Assembly: GCA_965230755.1 (NCBI GenBank)
Contig: CBDDLT010000009.1
Location: 1-64,000, forward strand
DNA from: DATFJT01 sp965230755
Lineage (GTDB): Bacteria; Bacteroidota; Bacteroidia; Chitinophagales; Saprospiraceae
Length of the DNA: 64,000 nucleotides
Direction of reading: 5' to 3'
The notes beneath the pieces were generated by a model, which made no database searches, was not told the origin of the DNA, and saw only the letters and a program-made list of their open reading frames with translations. Positions 53,346 to 62,510 of the stretch are shown piece after piece. Made by a program: the position numbers and the translations under genes. Each line of letters begins with the position of its first letter. Within the stretch, counting starts at the first letter, position 1.

Positions 53346-53431
53346 TCATAATATCAATAATACTCTGGGAAATACGTCCTTTAATAAAAGACTTGAATGT
53401 CGCTGAGCCGATATAAATCGTAGTTTTTTAT

Positions 53432-53439
53432 TAATTTTG
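53432..53439 (+). promoter_or_regulatory. -7 box (TAATTTTG) upstream of the 73-residue membrane protein gene
   Basis: TAATTTTG fits TAnnTTTG and lies 19 bases before the ATG at 53459. No -33 box is evident. One such match in AT-rich DNA may be chance. Confidence 0.3.
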
Positions 53440-53458
53440 TTTTAGAACAGGCATTTCC

Positions 53459-53680
53459 ATGGAAAACCGCAAAAAATATATCATTCCGATTGTCGCTGTC
53501 ATCATCTTCAATCTTGCTGTTCTATTGTACTTAAATTTCACTGAAGGAGGAGAACAACTCTCAAGTAAAATATTGAGTGAAATAAACGAAAATCCTTACG
53601 ATCCCAGTGACAATAGATTTACTTATGTAGTTAGGAAGATTTTAAGAATTCTCAGCCAGATAGTAGATAAGTTTATTTGA
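53459..53680 (+). CDS. Small single-helix membrane protein
   Basis: The 73-residue protein starts MENRKKYIIPIVAVIIFNLA, giving one transmembrane helix (about residues 8-25). A polar segment follows (GGEQLSSKILSEINENPYDP), and then a basic amphipathic helix (YVVRKILRILSQIVDKF). I recognise no family. It stands alone after the ABC gene. The coding call rests on a standard ATG and a plausible topology. Confidence 0.5.
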   Translation: MENRKKYIIPIVAVIIFNLAVLLYLNFTEGGEQLSSKILSEINENPYDPSDNRFTYVVRKILRILSQIVDKFI

Positions 53681-53729
53681 TAGTTTGAGACTTTTTTGAC
53701 CTAATCATTAGTCAGCGCTTCCATCGTTA

Positions 53730-54053
53730 TTATCGAATGGCATACCTTTGCTCATCAGCAAACACTTCATAGTGTTTTACATTTTTTTCAAATTCAAGAA
53801 GGAATTTCTTGTCGTCAGGATAATACTTGGCAAGCTTATATTCGTTTCCAGCGAAATTTTTTATGACCTCCAGGTTCTTCCAATAAGTAATCAATGTAAA
53901 GTGAGCAACACCATTATCCACACCTCTCAGAAATGATAATTTTATAAACCCTTCCGTATTCTTATAATCGGGTATCGCTACATCTTTCATAAATTTCGTA
54001 TACTCCTCGTAGTCTTCGACTTTCGTTGTTCCATGCCAAATTCTCGCTATCAT
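53730..54053 (-). CDS. Antibiotic-biosynthesis-monooxygenase-fold protein
   Basis: The 107-residue protein starts MIARIWHGTTKVEDYEEYTK, the usual opening of small dimeric ferredoxin-like ABM-fold proteins. SFLRGVDNGVAHFTLITYWK and NEYKLAKYYPDDKKFLLE follow. Members are cofactor-free monooxygenases or haem-degrading or stress proteins. No catalytic residue can be named with confidence. It is monocistronic. Confidence 0.8.
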   Translation of the reverse strand: MIARIWHGTTKVEDYEEYTKFMKDVAIPDYKNTEGFIKLSFLRGVDNGVAHFTLITYWKNLEVIKNFAGNEYKLAKYYPDDKKFLLEFEKNVKHYEVFADEQRYAIR

Positions 54054-54441
54054 TATTCCACTTTTACTGTTTAGATAATTGATCCGCTTTTCTGTTTTGC
54101 ATTTCTTGTTTCACAAGCTACTCCTCAATTAATAGAATTCAGAGCTAAAAATGAAAAAAGTTCAGGTCTACATTTCTCTTATTAGTAAAGCTAATAAATT
54201 CATGATCTCCTATGAAATTCTGAATTCTCAAGTGAGCACTCTGTTAAAGAATTGTTATATCTAATATTTTTTCCATACTTCAAAATATTCTAAAAAGCTG
54301 ACAACCTTTAGATTACATATTATATATAACAAAGGTTATATAGTTTTTCCTTTAGAAACGATATAATTTGCGCGCAATCCGACCAATCCTATTCCAATCT
54401 CTTTAAGTCGGATACATCTTTTTTAACCTAAAATTTTTATT
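54054..54441. other. 388-base AT-rich non-coding stretch upstream of the repeat-protein gene
   Basis: It contains no recognisable gene. One 37-codon ATG frame on the + strand (54151-54264, starting MKKVQVYISLISK) has no supporting feature and is not called. Near the right end, TATAATTTG (54362-54370) resembles a -7 box with one extra base and could start the repeat-protein transcript, giving a leader of about 70 bases. Confidence 0.5.
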
Positions 54442-56877
54442 ATGAAAAACTTTTTAGTTTTCACCTTAATGGTGTTTTACAGTGCCATGAGCTTTGCTCA
54501 TGTTAATTGCGCCGTAATCGAACTGATTTCGGCAACAAGTAATTCAATCACACTTTATGGACCCACAACCAACGATTGTGAAGATCACACTTATCAAATC
54601 GTGCAACGAGTGGCGGGAAGTACTGATCCATGGCAAAATTCTCTTTTTTCTCATTCTGTCAATGACAATCTAATTACCATAGGTGGATTAGAACCATGCA
54701 CAGCCTATGAATTTAGAATTTCTGTCTACTGTAACGGGGAAATTGTCGGTGGATGCCAAACATTCCCATACGAGACGGAATGTGTAATTGACTGCGAAGA
54801 TTGCCTTAATAATTTGGGTATTAAACATAAATATAATGGTTGCGAAGCGGAATTCGTCCTTGACTACAACAGTGGTACTTGTGGGGCTATTACTCCAATT
54901 TCTTACGATTGGGACTTCGGTTTCCCTGGTGGACAACAATCTGGCGGTTTCTTTATCTCCACTACTTTCCCACATGACGGAACTTTCAATGTCTGCGTTA
55001 CCTATACTTTCGAAATCGCGGAAACAGGTGAAATTTGTGTTGTAGAAACTTGTACCGATGTGGTGATTACAGATTGTGGAACCAATTGTGAGGAATGCCT
55101 CAACAATATGGGTATTAAACATGAATCTAATGGTTGCGAAGCGGAATTCGTCCTTGACTACAACAGTGGTACTTGTGGGGCTATTACTCCGATTTCTTAC
55201 GATTGGGACTTCGGTTTCCCTGGTGGACAACAATCTGGAGGTTTCTTTATCTCCACTACTTTCCCACATGACGGAACTTTTAATGTCTGCGTTACCTATA
55301 CTTTCGAAATCGTGGAAACAGGTGAAATTTGCGTTGTAGAAACTTGTACCGATGTGGTGATTACAGATTGTGGAACCAATTGTGAGGAATGCCTCAACAA
55401 TATGGGTATTAAACATGAATCCAATGGTTGCGAAGCGGAATTCGTCCTTGACTACAACAGTGGTACTTGTGGAGCTATTACTCCGATTTCTTACGATTGG
55501 GACTTCGGTTTCCCTGGTGGACAACAATCTGGAGGTTTCTTTATCTCCACTACTTTCCCACATGACGGAACTTTCAATGTCTGCGTTACCTATACTTTCG
55601 AAATCGTGGAAACAGGTGAAATTTGTGTTGTAGAAACTTGTACTGATGTGGTGATTACAGATTGTGGAACCAATTGTGAGGAATGCCTCAACAATATGGG
55701 TATTAAACATGAATCCAATGGTTGCGAAGCGGAATTCGTTCTTGACTATAACAGTGGTACTTGTGGAGCTATTACTCCAATTTCTTACGATTGGGACTTC
55801 GGTTTCCCTGGCGGACAACAATCTGGCGGTTTCTTTATCTCCACTACTTTCCCACATGACGGAACTTTCAATGTCTGCGTTACCTATACTTTCGAAATCG
55901 TGGAAACAGGTGAAATTTGCGTTGTAGAAACTTGCACCGATGTGGTGATTACAGATTGTGGATTCAATTGCGAAGATTGTACTACCCTCATTGATGTGCA
56001 AGTGATTGATCGCGACAGATGTGACTATACCTTATTAGCCAATTATGGTTTACAAGCTGGGTGTGGGCAAATATCCATTGACGGCTTTGACTGGGATTTC
56101 GGTTTCCCCGGTGGTCAGCAGACAGGTGGTGAAATCATCACTACTTCCTTCCCCAATGACGGTATATACTTTGTCACAGTAACGATGAGATTCACTATCG
56201 TTGAAACTGGTCAGCAATGCGAGTTAACCGTTACTACGCCTATCGAAGTAGAAGGCTGCGGATGTGGTGGATGTCTTCATGTCAATGGGCTTGAACTCAT
56301 TTCCGAAAAAGACTGTGCAGCTACAATTCTTTTCGACTTCAATATTGGAGAATGTCCTCCTCCAATTACGATCAATGGAGTTACTTGGACTATTGATGGT
56401 CAAGTCGTTCAAGTCTCTCCGTTCTATATGACTACTTTGACTTTTCCATGTGCTGGTACTTTCATTGTTTCAGCTACCATTTCATTCACAAATGGGCTCG
56501 GAGAAACTTGTAGATATACGATGACAGAAGAAATTACAGTAACGGCCTGTGATGAGCTTTGTTCGGAATCAGAAGATGGTGGATTTACAAATGGCAGATC
56601 AGCAGATACAGACCTGTCCAAAGCAATATCTACTGCTGAGTTCTCTCCTAATCCATTCACTCAGAGTGGTACATTTACTATCAATGTTCAGGAATCTTCC
56701 CATGCATTGATTAGAATTTTTGATATCAGTGGTAAACTCATTGTTTCCATGGATGAGGAGATGAAAGCAGGAATCAATAAATTGGATATCAACTTTGTTG
56801 ATAATCCTAGTGGAATTTATTTCTACACTATTGATACCTCTTCAGAACAATTGAGCGGAAAGATTATAAAACAATAG
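54442..56877 (+). CDS. Secreted multi-repeat PKD-like protein with T9SS sorting domain
   Basis: The 811-residue protein has a signal peptide (FLVFTLMVFYSAMSFAH). A fibronectin type III-like domain follows (about residues 22-112: SATSNSITLYGPTTND, GLEPCTAYEFRISVYC). Next are four almost identical 98-residue Cys-rich units, each with NNxGIKH.xNGCEAEF, PISYDWDFGFPGGQQ and FNVCVTYTFEI; the DWDFGFPGG is PKD-like. Two further degenerate units follow (CTTLIDVQVIDRDRCDYTLL; CLHVNGLELISEKDCAATIL). The end is a T9SS type A sorting domain (AEFSPNPFTQSGTF ... SGIYFYTID). It is likely a surface adhesin or matrix protein. Paired Cys in each unit may form disulfides. Confidence 0.92.
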   Translation: MKNFLVFTLMVFYSAMSFAHVNCAVIELISATSNSITLYGPTTNDCEDHTYQIVQRVAGSTDPWQNSLFSHSVNDNLITIGGLEPCTAYEFRISVYCNGEIVGGCQTFPYETECVIDCEDCLNNLGIKHKYNGCEAEFVLDYNSGTCGAITPISYDWDFGFPGGQQSGGFFISTTFPHDGTFNVCVTYTFEIAETGEICVVETCTDVVITDCGTNCEECLNNMGIKHESNGCEAEFVLDYNSGTCGAITPISYDWDFGFPGGQQSGGFFISTTFPHDGTFNVCVTYTFEIVETGEICVVETCTDVVITDCGTNCEECLNNMGIKHESNGCEAEFVLDYNSGTCGAITPISYDWDFGFPGGQQSGGFFISTTFPHDGTFNVCVTYTFEIVETGEICVVETCTDVVITDCGTNCEECLNNMGIKHESNGCEAEFVLDYNSGTCGAITPISYDWDFGFPGGQQSGGFFISTTFPHDGTFNVCVTYTFEIVETGEICVVETCTDVVITDCGFNCEDCTTLIDVQVIDRDRCDYTLLANYGLQAGCGQISIDGFDWDFGFPGGQQTGGEIITTSFPNDGIYFVTVTMRFTIVETGQQCELTVTTPIEVEGCGCGGCLHVNGLELISEKDCAATILFDFNIGECPPPITINGVTWTIDGQVVQVSPFYMTTLTFPCAGTFIVSATISFTNGLGETCRYTMTEEITVTACDELCSESEDGGFTNGRSADTDLSKAISTAEFSPNPFTQSGTFTINVQESSHALIRIFDISGKLIVSMDEEMKAGINKLDINFVDNPSGIYFYTIDTSSEQLSGKIIKQ
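54785..55960 (+). repeat. Four tandem 294-bp coding repeats
   Basis: The units start near 54785, 55079, 55373 and 55667. Each is 294 bp (98 codons). Units 2-4 differ from each other at only a handful of bases, and unit 1 is slightly more diverged at its start. Conservation extends to third codon positions, so recent expansion or ongoing homogenisation is likely, and an assembly could miscount copies. Confidence 0.93.
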
Positions 56878-56897
56878 TAATCCAGTTTTTAATTTTC

Positions 56898-56931
56898 AGA
56901 GGCTCTCTTAGTGAATAAGAGAGCCTCTTTT
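56898..56931 (+). terminator. Strong rho-independent terminator after the repeat protein
   Basis: AGAGGCTCTCTTA pairs perfectly over 13 bp with TAAGAGAGCCTCT around a GTGAA loop, followed by TTT. It lies 20 bases after the stop codon. Confidence 0.9.
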
Positions 56932-56990
56932 AAATTGTTCTTATTTCCTCAAGCAAATTTTCAAAGATGATAACGAATGATTGGTCTATA

Positions 56991-57908
56991 TCACATCATC
57001 TTCTTGTTCCATCCATTCAGAAACTCTCTCGTGCTCATCATCTTTTTTCCCGAGTATTTAAGTTCTTCTATTTCCAGTACTCCATCTTTTGCAATAAGGT
57101 AAATGTTCTTATCGGTTACCAAAAAAGAACCTGGTTCAGCATCGGCATACCAAGAGGAATGAGCCCTGGCCTTGATCACTTTCATTTCTCCTTTTCCAAA
57201 AGGAATCCAAGCTCCAGGATACGGAGACATTCCGCGAACAAAATTGAACACTTCAGTAACAGGTTTATTAGGATCTAGCCTACAATTCTCCCTGAATATC
57301 TTAGGGGCATGACTTACCTCTTCTTCATTCTGTATTCTTAATTCTACTCTTCCGTCACGTATTTGCTCCGTTGTTTTCAATACCAACTCAGCCCCGAGAA
57401 TCATTAATCGATCGTGCAGTTCTCCCGCTGTTTCATCCTCTTTAATATCCGTCCTTACTTGATCAATGAGTTGGCCTGTGTCGATCTTATGATCAATAAA
57501 AAAAGTAGTACATCCCGTCTCTTTTTCTCCGTTGATGATGGCCCAATTGATGGGTGCTGCTCCTCTATATTTAGGTAAAAGCGAACCATGTAAATTGAAC
57601 GTGCCTAATTTAGGTAAGGACCACACTATTTCCGGAAGCATTCTAAAGGCTACAACGACTTGAAGGTCTGGTCTGAGGTCTTTAAGCTTAGCATTAAAAA
57701 CTTTAGATTTTAAGTTCTTGGGTTGTAGAACTTTGATACCTTTTTTCTCCGCGAATTGCTTAACAGGAGTCGATATTAAGGTTTTTTTACCCCTTCCCCC
57801 AAAACGATCAGGGGCAGTGACAACAGCCTTGACCTTGAAACCGTTCTCTACTAGAATCTCCAGACTAGGAACAGCAAATCCCGCAGAGCCAAAAAATACA
57901 ATATTCAT
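56991..57908 (-). CDS. fmt: Methionyl-tRNA formyltransferase
   Basis: This enzyme formylates initiator Met-tRNA with 10-formyl-THF. The 305 residues start MNIVFFGSAGFAVPSLEIL. They contain VVTAPDRFGGRGKK, FNLHGSLLPKYRGAAPINWA with the catalytic Asn-His pair, and INGEKETGCTTFFIDHKIDTG. A C-terminal OB-like domain follows (FVRGMSPYPGAWIPFG). It stands alone between convergent and divergent neighbours. Confidence 0.96.
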   Translation of the reverse strand: MNIVFFGSAGFAVPSLEILVENGFKVKAVVTAPDRFGGRGKKTLISTPVKQFAEKKGIKVLQPKNLKSKVFNAKLKDLRPDLQVVVAFRMLPEIVWSLPKLGTFNLHGSLLPKYRGAAPINWAIINGEKETGCTTFFIDHKIDTGQLIDQVRTDIKEDETAGELHDRLMILGAELVLKTTEQIRDGRVELRIQNEEEVSHAPKIFRENCRLDPNKPVTEVFNFVRGMSPYPGAWIPFGKGEMKVIKARAHSSWYADAEPGSFLVTDKNIYLIAKDGVLEIEELKYSGKKMMSTREFLNGWNKKMM

Positions 57909-57995
57909 TACTTATGAATTTATTATAATATCAATAATTTTACCATATTGGAGAGACAAAACTGCTGTTTTTTGATCATTTAATGATAAGAATTT

Positions 57996-59591
57996 ATGAA
58001 ATACTTTGGATTGGTTTTATTTTCTTCTTTTCTGATCACCAGTTTACTAGCACAAACCGATGTCAGCGTTGAAGGATACGTATTCGAACAAAAGAACCGA
58101 GGCTACCTCAATCAAGTGGAGATAAGTATTTCCGAACTTAAAACAGGACAAGAGCTATATTCAGGAGAAACCAATTTGGAAGGTTACTTCAGTTGCAGCG
58201 TTCCTGCCAATATGGAGTTCATTATTTCCGCCAAAAAAAGCGCCTTTCACACCTTAGTAAAAGACTTTTCATCGAAAAAAACAGATGATTCAAAATTATT
58301 TTTGAGCCTTGAGATGGAAAGGGAACCTGGGTATATATTTGAGGCGACATTAGCTCCTACAAGAGATTCTGATCATCCCGTAGACGCAATCATTGGAGCT
58401 AGAATAGAAATATATAACAATACAAAGGGTAAGCAGGAAGTATTAATTCCTTCGGCCACCTCCTATACCTTTAATCATCCTCTACTACCTGGGAATCACT
58501 ATACGATGTTGATTAGAAAGAAAGGCTTTTATAACAAGAGAATAGAGGCTTATGTTGATATTGAGGGATGTATACTGTGCTTTGAGGGCACCGGTGAAGT
58601 ACGACCGGGAGTAACCGATAATCTCACCGATGGTCTGACTAAGGGAAGCTTGCTCTCTAACATTGAAATGGAACCCATTGAATTGGGAAAGGGTATCGTC
58701 ATTCCTGATATTTATTATGATTATGATAAGGCCAATATTCGGTCAGATGCTAAGGCGATTTTGGATGAATTGATTGTTCTACTGAAAAACAATCCTGCAC
58801 TTATCGTTGAAATGGGATCGCATACTGATTCCAGAGGTAGAGATGAATACAACAGATCTTTGGCTGAAAAAAGAGCAGAAGCAGTTGTTGAATATCTTAT
58901 CGATGTAGGAAATATCAGACCTGTGCGCCTTTCCGCTTTTGGTTATGGGGAATCAGAAATCAAAAACAGGTGTCTAAATGGTGTCGCATGTAGTGAGGCC
59001 GAACACCAGGAAAATCGGAGAACTGAAATGAAGGTTGTTGGAATATTAGACTATGATCCGTTCCAAGACTTGACTTTAGAACAAATCATCATTCAGGAAA
59101 ATTCAGAAGCATTATTACAAGATATGATAGATGGCAGATCAGAACAAATACAAGCTGGAAGTTTTGATGATCTTCCGGAAGAAGTGAAGAGAGATATATT
59201 GAGAAGTCGCGGAGAAAAATACAATGATCAAAAGAATGAGGATAAAGAAGAGGTGAACCATGAGCAAATCATTGACTCTTCAGATGAAGATAATAGCCCG
59301 CCCAATGAACCGATTTCTTCGGAAGAAAAGTCTACTAATGATCAAAGTCAAAGCATAGAGCGAATCATGACTTTTGAAGATGGATTCGATGGATATTCTG
59401 TTTATCTTGGCAAGCTTCCCGGTCCAACTGAACATGTTGAAAATATGCTTCTGGAGAAACATGGTAAAATATATGAACGAGGAGCAGGTCGATATTATCT
59501 TGGAAAATTTGATTCGAAAAAGCAAGCCAAAAAATACTTGAAAAGCCTCACTCATATGTATCCCAGTGCTAAGGTGGAGTCAATCAAATAG
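57996..59591 (+). CDS. OmpA-family envelope protein with N-terminal beta-sandwich and C-terminal SPOR-like end
   Basis: The 531-residue protein has a signal peptide (LVLFSSFLITSLLAQ), then a carboxypeptidase-regulatory-like domain (VSVEGYVFEQKNRGYLNQVE). The OmpA-like peptidoglycan-binding domain spans about residues 232-350, with PDIYYDYDKANIRSDAKAIL, MGSHTDSRGRDEYNRSLAEK and RLSAFGYGESE. An acidic low-complexity linker (about 415-465) leads to a closing SPOR-like segment (YSVYLGKLPG ... RYYLGKFDSKKQAKKYLKSL). It would tether the outer membrane to the cell wall. The rluF-like gene follows nine bases later. Confidence 0.88.
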   Translation: MKYFGLVLFSSFLITSLLAQTDVSVEGYVFEQKNRGYLNQVEISISELKTGQELYSGETNLEGYFSCSVPANMEFIISAKKSAFHTLVKDFSSKKTDDSKLFLSLEMEREPGYIFEATLAPTRDSDHPVDAIIGARIEIYNNTKGKQEVLIPSATSYTFNHPLLPGNHYTMLIRKKGFYNKRIEAYVDIEGCILCFEGTGEVRPGVTDNLTDGLTKGSLLSNIEMEPIELGKGIVIPDIYYDYDKANIRSDAKAILDELIVLLKNNPALIVEMGSHTDSRGRDEYNRSLAEKRAEAVVEYLIDVGNIRPVRLSAFGYGESEIKNRCLNGVACSEAEHQENRRTEMKVVGILDYDPFQDLTLEQIIIQENSEALLQDMIDGRSEQIQAGSFDDLPEEVKRDILRSRGEKYNDQKNEDKEEVNHEQIIDSSDEDNSPPNEPISSEEKSTNDQSQSIERIMTFEDGFDGYSVYLGKLPGPTEHVENMLLEKHGKIYERGAGRYYLGKFDSKKQAKKYLKSLTHMYPSAKVESIK

Positions 59592-59600
59592 TTAAAGCTT

Positions 59601-60320
59601 TTGGATAATAGGGATTCGACAAGTTTAAACCAATACATCAGTAGATCCGGGCTTTGCTCCCGTAGAGAAGCAGATCAATTAATCTCTGACGGTCATGTAA
59701 CCATCAATGGGAAAGTGGCCAAACGAGGAAATCGCGTTATTTCTGGAGATCATGTCAAAGTGAAGGGAAAGCTACTTCATCGAAAAGAAAAAAAGGTCTA
59801 CCTTATCTTTAATAAGCCTAAGGGCATTGTCTGCACCACGGATCAAAGAGAGCCCAATAATATTATCAGTTATATTGGATTCAAAAAGAGAATTTTTCCT
59901 GTTGGAAGACTGGACCGGGCTTCACAGGGTTTGATCATCCTCACCAACGATGGCGATATTGTCAATGATATACTTCGTTCTAGATTTGGCCATGAAAAAG
60001 AATACATCGTGAAAGTGAACAAAAAGCTGCGCCCGGACTTTAAGAATAAAATGGAAAATGGGATTCCTGTTTTGGGACAGATTACTAAGCGCTGTAAAGT
60101 TGAAATCTTAGGAGATAGAATGTTTAAAATTATTCTGACACAAGGTCTAAACAGACAAATACGAAGAATGTGTGAGTACTTAGACTATGAAGTACGTTTT
60201 CTAAAGCGTGTAAGAATAATCAACCTTGAATTGGGTAATCTGGAATCAGGGAAGTGGAGAATGATATCAGGAAAAGAGCTAGGTGAACTGAAGGAAAGAA
60301 TAAAAAAAATGAATAATTAA
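59601..60320 (+). CDS. Pseudouridine synthase, RluF/RluB type
   Basis: The 239-residue enzyme modifies 23S rRNA (RluF) or a related RNA. It has an N-terminal S4 domain (LNQYISRSGLCSRREADQLI, GHVTINGK) and the synthase core KPKGIVCTTDQREPNNI, FPVGRLDRASQGLIILTNDG with the catalytic Asp, and GLNRQIRRMCEYLDYEV. The start is TTG (MDNRDSTS); the next candidate would cut into the S4 domain. The family fits RluF best, and the target base is not proven. Confidence 0.9.
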   Translation: MDNRDSTSLNQYISRSGLCSRREADQLISDGHVTINGKVAKRGNRVISGDHVKVKGKLLHRKEKKVYLIFNKPKGIVCTTDQREPNNIISYIGFKKRIFPVGRLDRASQGLIILTNDGDIVNDILRSRFGHEKEYIVKVNKKLRPDFKNKMENGIPVLGQITKRCKVEILGDRMFKIILTQGLNRQIRRMCEYLDYEVRFLKRVRIINLELGNLESGKWRMISGKELGELKERIKKMNN

Positions 60321-60380
60321 AAATTGAAGGGGCGGATTTTTCATTGATCATTTTTAATTATTAATTCAATTCTTTGGTAT

Positions 60381-60388
60381 TAATTTTG
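60381..60388 (+). promoter_or_regulatory. -7 box (TAATTTTG) upstream of the 175-residue gene
   Basis: TAATTTTG matches TAnnTTTG in the 100-base gap after the rluF-like gene, 33 bases before the ATG at 60421. A weak T-rich -33 region lies near 60358. Confidence 0.35.
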
Positions 60389-60420
60389 ATAAAATAGTTA
60401 CAAATTAAACAGACGAATAA

Positions 60421-60948
60421 ATGGAAATATTAGGGATAGGAAGTAGAGTAAAACATCCGGCTTATGGAGAGGGAGTGGTTATCGAACTCACTGCTGTAGC
60501 ATATCAAATCTGCTTTATGCAGCACGGCATTAAGGCTGTGGGAAAAGAATATGCAAAATTCGAGATAATTGAACGAATTCCACCGAAGGAAACAGTTAGT
60601 TTTACAGAAGCGGAAAAGAGCCTGATCAAAATACTGAAGACCTATTCCGATTTTTCACCCGTGGTTGAGTTAGGAGATAAGTGGCAAGGAGGTCAAATAA
60701 TATTTCAGCCTGGGGAGTCGGACACGAAGGAGAAGACCCTCCCAGTGGAGGCATTTATGCACAAGATAGTAATGGTCCGGGATCGATTAAGAGTAATGGA
60801 ACAAAGAGTGAATAGCCATAAGTTGTTAACGGATGAAGACAAGGTTAATTTACAGCAATATATTACTAGAATTTACGGATCTTTGACTACATTCAATACT
60901 TTCTTTAAATATAAAGATGATCATTTCGTTGGAGAGCGTTCGAAGTAA
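60421..60948 (+). CDS. Conserved hypothetical protein with Tudor-like N-terminus
   Basis: The 175-residue protein starts MEILGIGSRVKHPAYGEGVV, the glycine-rich small-barrel opening shared by CarD- and Tudor-like domains. A longer helical part follows, with FMHKIVMVRDRLRVMEQRVN, EDKVNLQQYITRIYGSL and TTFNTFFKYKDD. I know similar proteins of unknown function in Bacteroidota. A nucleic-acid or polymerase contact is possible from the N-terminus but unproven. The lipoprotein gene overlaps its last 32 bases in another frame. Confidence 0.75.
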   Translation: MEILGIGSRVKHPAYGEGVVIELTAVAYQICFMQHGIKAVGKEYAKFEIIERIPPKETVSFTEAEKSLIKILKTYSDFSPVVELGDKWQGGQIIFQPGESDTKEKTLPVEAFMHKIVMVRDRLRVMEQRVNSHKLLTDEDKVNLQQYITRIYGSLTTFNTFFKYKDDHFVGERSK

Positions 60949-62251
60949 AATCCTATCCCTGACATGCTATTTATGGATATCAATTTCATTGGTGTCTTGT
61001 ATTGAGTTTCCCGATAAGTATACCAAGGTAGCTCCGGGACCATGGCGAGCTGAACTCAGCCTTTACGGTACAAGCGATGCTGAAGTTGTCCCCATTGATC
61101 AAAAGAGCTTGAAGGATATTAGAGCAACTAAGATAGATCAAGTTTCTGCAGGGAAATTGCCCTTTACCATGAATTTTGTCTATCCTCAGCCCGACTCTTT
61201 TTACGTCGAAATAATCAATGGAGAAGAGAGAATTGTTGTCGATGACATTCGCTTTGGTCGTAGTTTTCAAACTGCCAAAGATACCATTGAAATACACTTT
61301 ACAGAATACAACACCATGATCAAGGCAACAATAGAAGATCGAATTATGGAAGGTCATTTTATTGATTTTTCAAGAGGGAACTATAAAATTCCTTTTGTTG
61401 CCAAACAAGGCGATAATTACCGGTTTACCGAACTAAAAAAGCCACCGATATCAGAAATAAGTGGTAAGTGGAAAATTCGATTTGAAGAGGAAAGTGGGAG
61501 TTCTTATATCGGAGAGATGCAGTTAGAGGCAGACCAAAATCACTTGTCCGGAACCATTGCTACAGAAACAGGAGATTACAGATATCTGGACGGAACAGTG
61601 CAGGGAAATAAACTTTACCTATCTACTTTTGATGGCACACATCTCTTCCAACTCGAAGGAAAAATATATGGAGAAGACAGTATCGTTGGTGTATTCCATT
61701 CCGGCAATCACTATCGATCTTTTTGGAAGGCAACTCAAGGAAGTGGTGACTTGAGAAACCCAGATGTAATTCTGGAACTTGGCAACGAAGATGTATGGGA
61801 TCTTCAAAGTTTACTTTTGGACAGCTTCGGGATAAATCCAACATTGAACTGGGATAAACCCGTCATTGTCGAATTGATGGGAACCTGGTGTCCGAATTGC
61901 AAGGATGCTTCCTTATTTCTAAACGAGATTCGAAAAAAGCACGAGGAAATACAAATTATAGCTCTGGCTTTTGAAAGAAAAAATCAAAAGAATCCCAAAG
62001 CTCATATCGAAACCTATCAGCAAAAGCTGGATATCGACTATCCTATCTTTTACGCTGGTGTTGCCAGCAAATCTTTGGCATCGGAAAAACTGCCATTTGT
62101 TTCAAAAGTCTATTCTTTTCCCAGCCTCTTTTTCTTCGATAAATCTAAGGCTTTACAAGCCAGCTATTCAGGGTTTTACGGACCAGCCACGGAACAGTAT
62201 GAGCTCGAAAGAGAAAAGCTCAATAAGATGGTTTTGGCTATTTCTCAGTAG
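60917..62251 (+). CDS. TlpA-like thioredoxin-fold lipoprotein
   Basis: The 444-residue protein has a lipoprotein signal (ILSLTCYLWISISLVSC, lipobox LVSC). About 260 residues of strand-rich domain follow (PGPWRAELSLYG, PPISEISGKWKIRF). The C-terminal thioredoxin-like domain contains PVIVELMGTWCPNCKDASLF, in which the active site is CPNC, and ends KVYSFPSLFFFDKSKAL. It should act as a periplasmic thiol-disulfide reductase or reductant carrier, lipid-anchored. The start overlaps the preceding gene by 32 bases, so the two are coupled. Confidence 0.87.
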   Translation: MIISLESVRSKILSLTCYLWISISLVSCIEFPDKYTKVAPGPWRAELSLYGTSDAEVVPIDQKSLKDIRATKIDQVSAGKLPFTMNFVYPQPDSFYVEIINGEERIVVDDIRFGRSFQTAKDTIEIHFTEYNTMIKATIEDRIMEGHFIDFSRGNYKIPFVAKQGDNYRFTELKKPPISEISGKWKIRFEEESGSSYIGEMQLEADQNHLSGTIATETGDYRYLDGTVQGNKLYLSTFDGTHLFQLEGKIYGEDSIVGVFHSGNHYRSFWKATQGSGDLRNPDVILELGNEDVWDLQSLLLDSFGINPTLNWDKPVIVELMGTWCPNCKDASLFLNEIRKKHEEIQIIALAFERKNQKNPKAHIETYQQKLDIDYPIFYAGVASKSLASEKLPFVSKVYSFPSLFFFDKSKALQASYSGFYGPATEQYELEREKLNKMVLAISQ

Positions 62252-62510
62252 AAATTTGTTGGCGTTTTGGAGTATTGGCCAATTAGCGTGTTAGCGTATT
62301 GGGGTATTGGATTGTGAAATTGGTGAAATATAGCTTGCTTTTTCTCTAGTTTAGCATACAGAAAACTCAACACAGATAACGGATCAATTCTTGGCATTTT
62401 GTCGGAAAACAAGGATGACTTCTATGATACAAAACATTAGGAAAATAATTATTCATTCTCGGAGGGCATTTTTAGGCTTTTCGGAATAGATTTTGCATTT
62501 AGTCCGAGCA

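Noticed and set aside
54151..54264. 37-codon frame starting MKKVQVYISLISK upstream of the repeat-protein gene
   Set aside because: It has no family resemblance, no promoter at the right distance and lies in a very AT-rich gap where such frames arise by chance.
54688..56001. A 437-codon open frame antisense to the repeat-protein gene, with its own internal repeats
   Set aside because: It is the shadow of four near-identical 294-bp repeats on the other strand. The sense protein has a signal peptide, PKD-like motifs and a T9SS end, and the antisense product has none.
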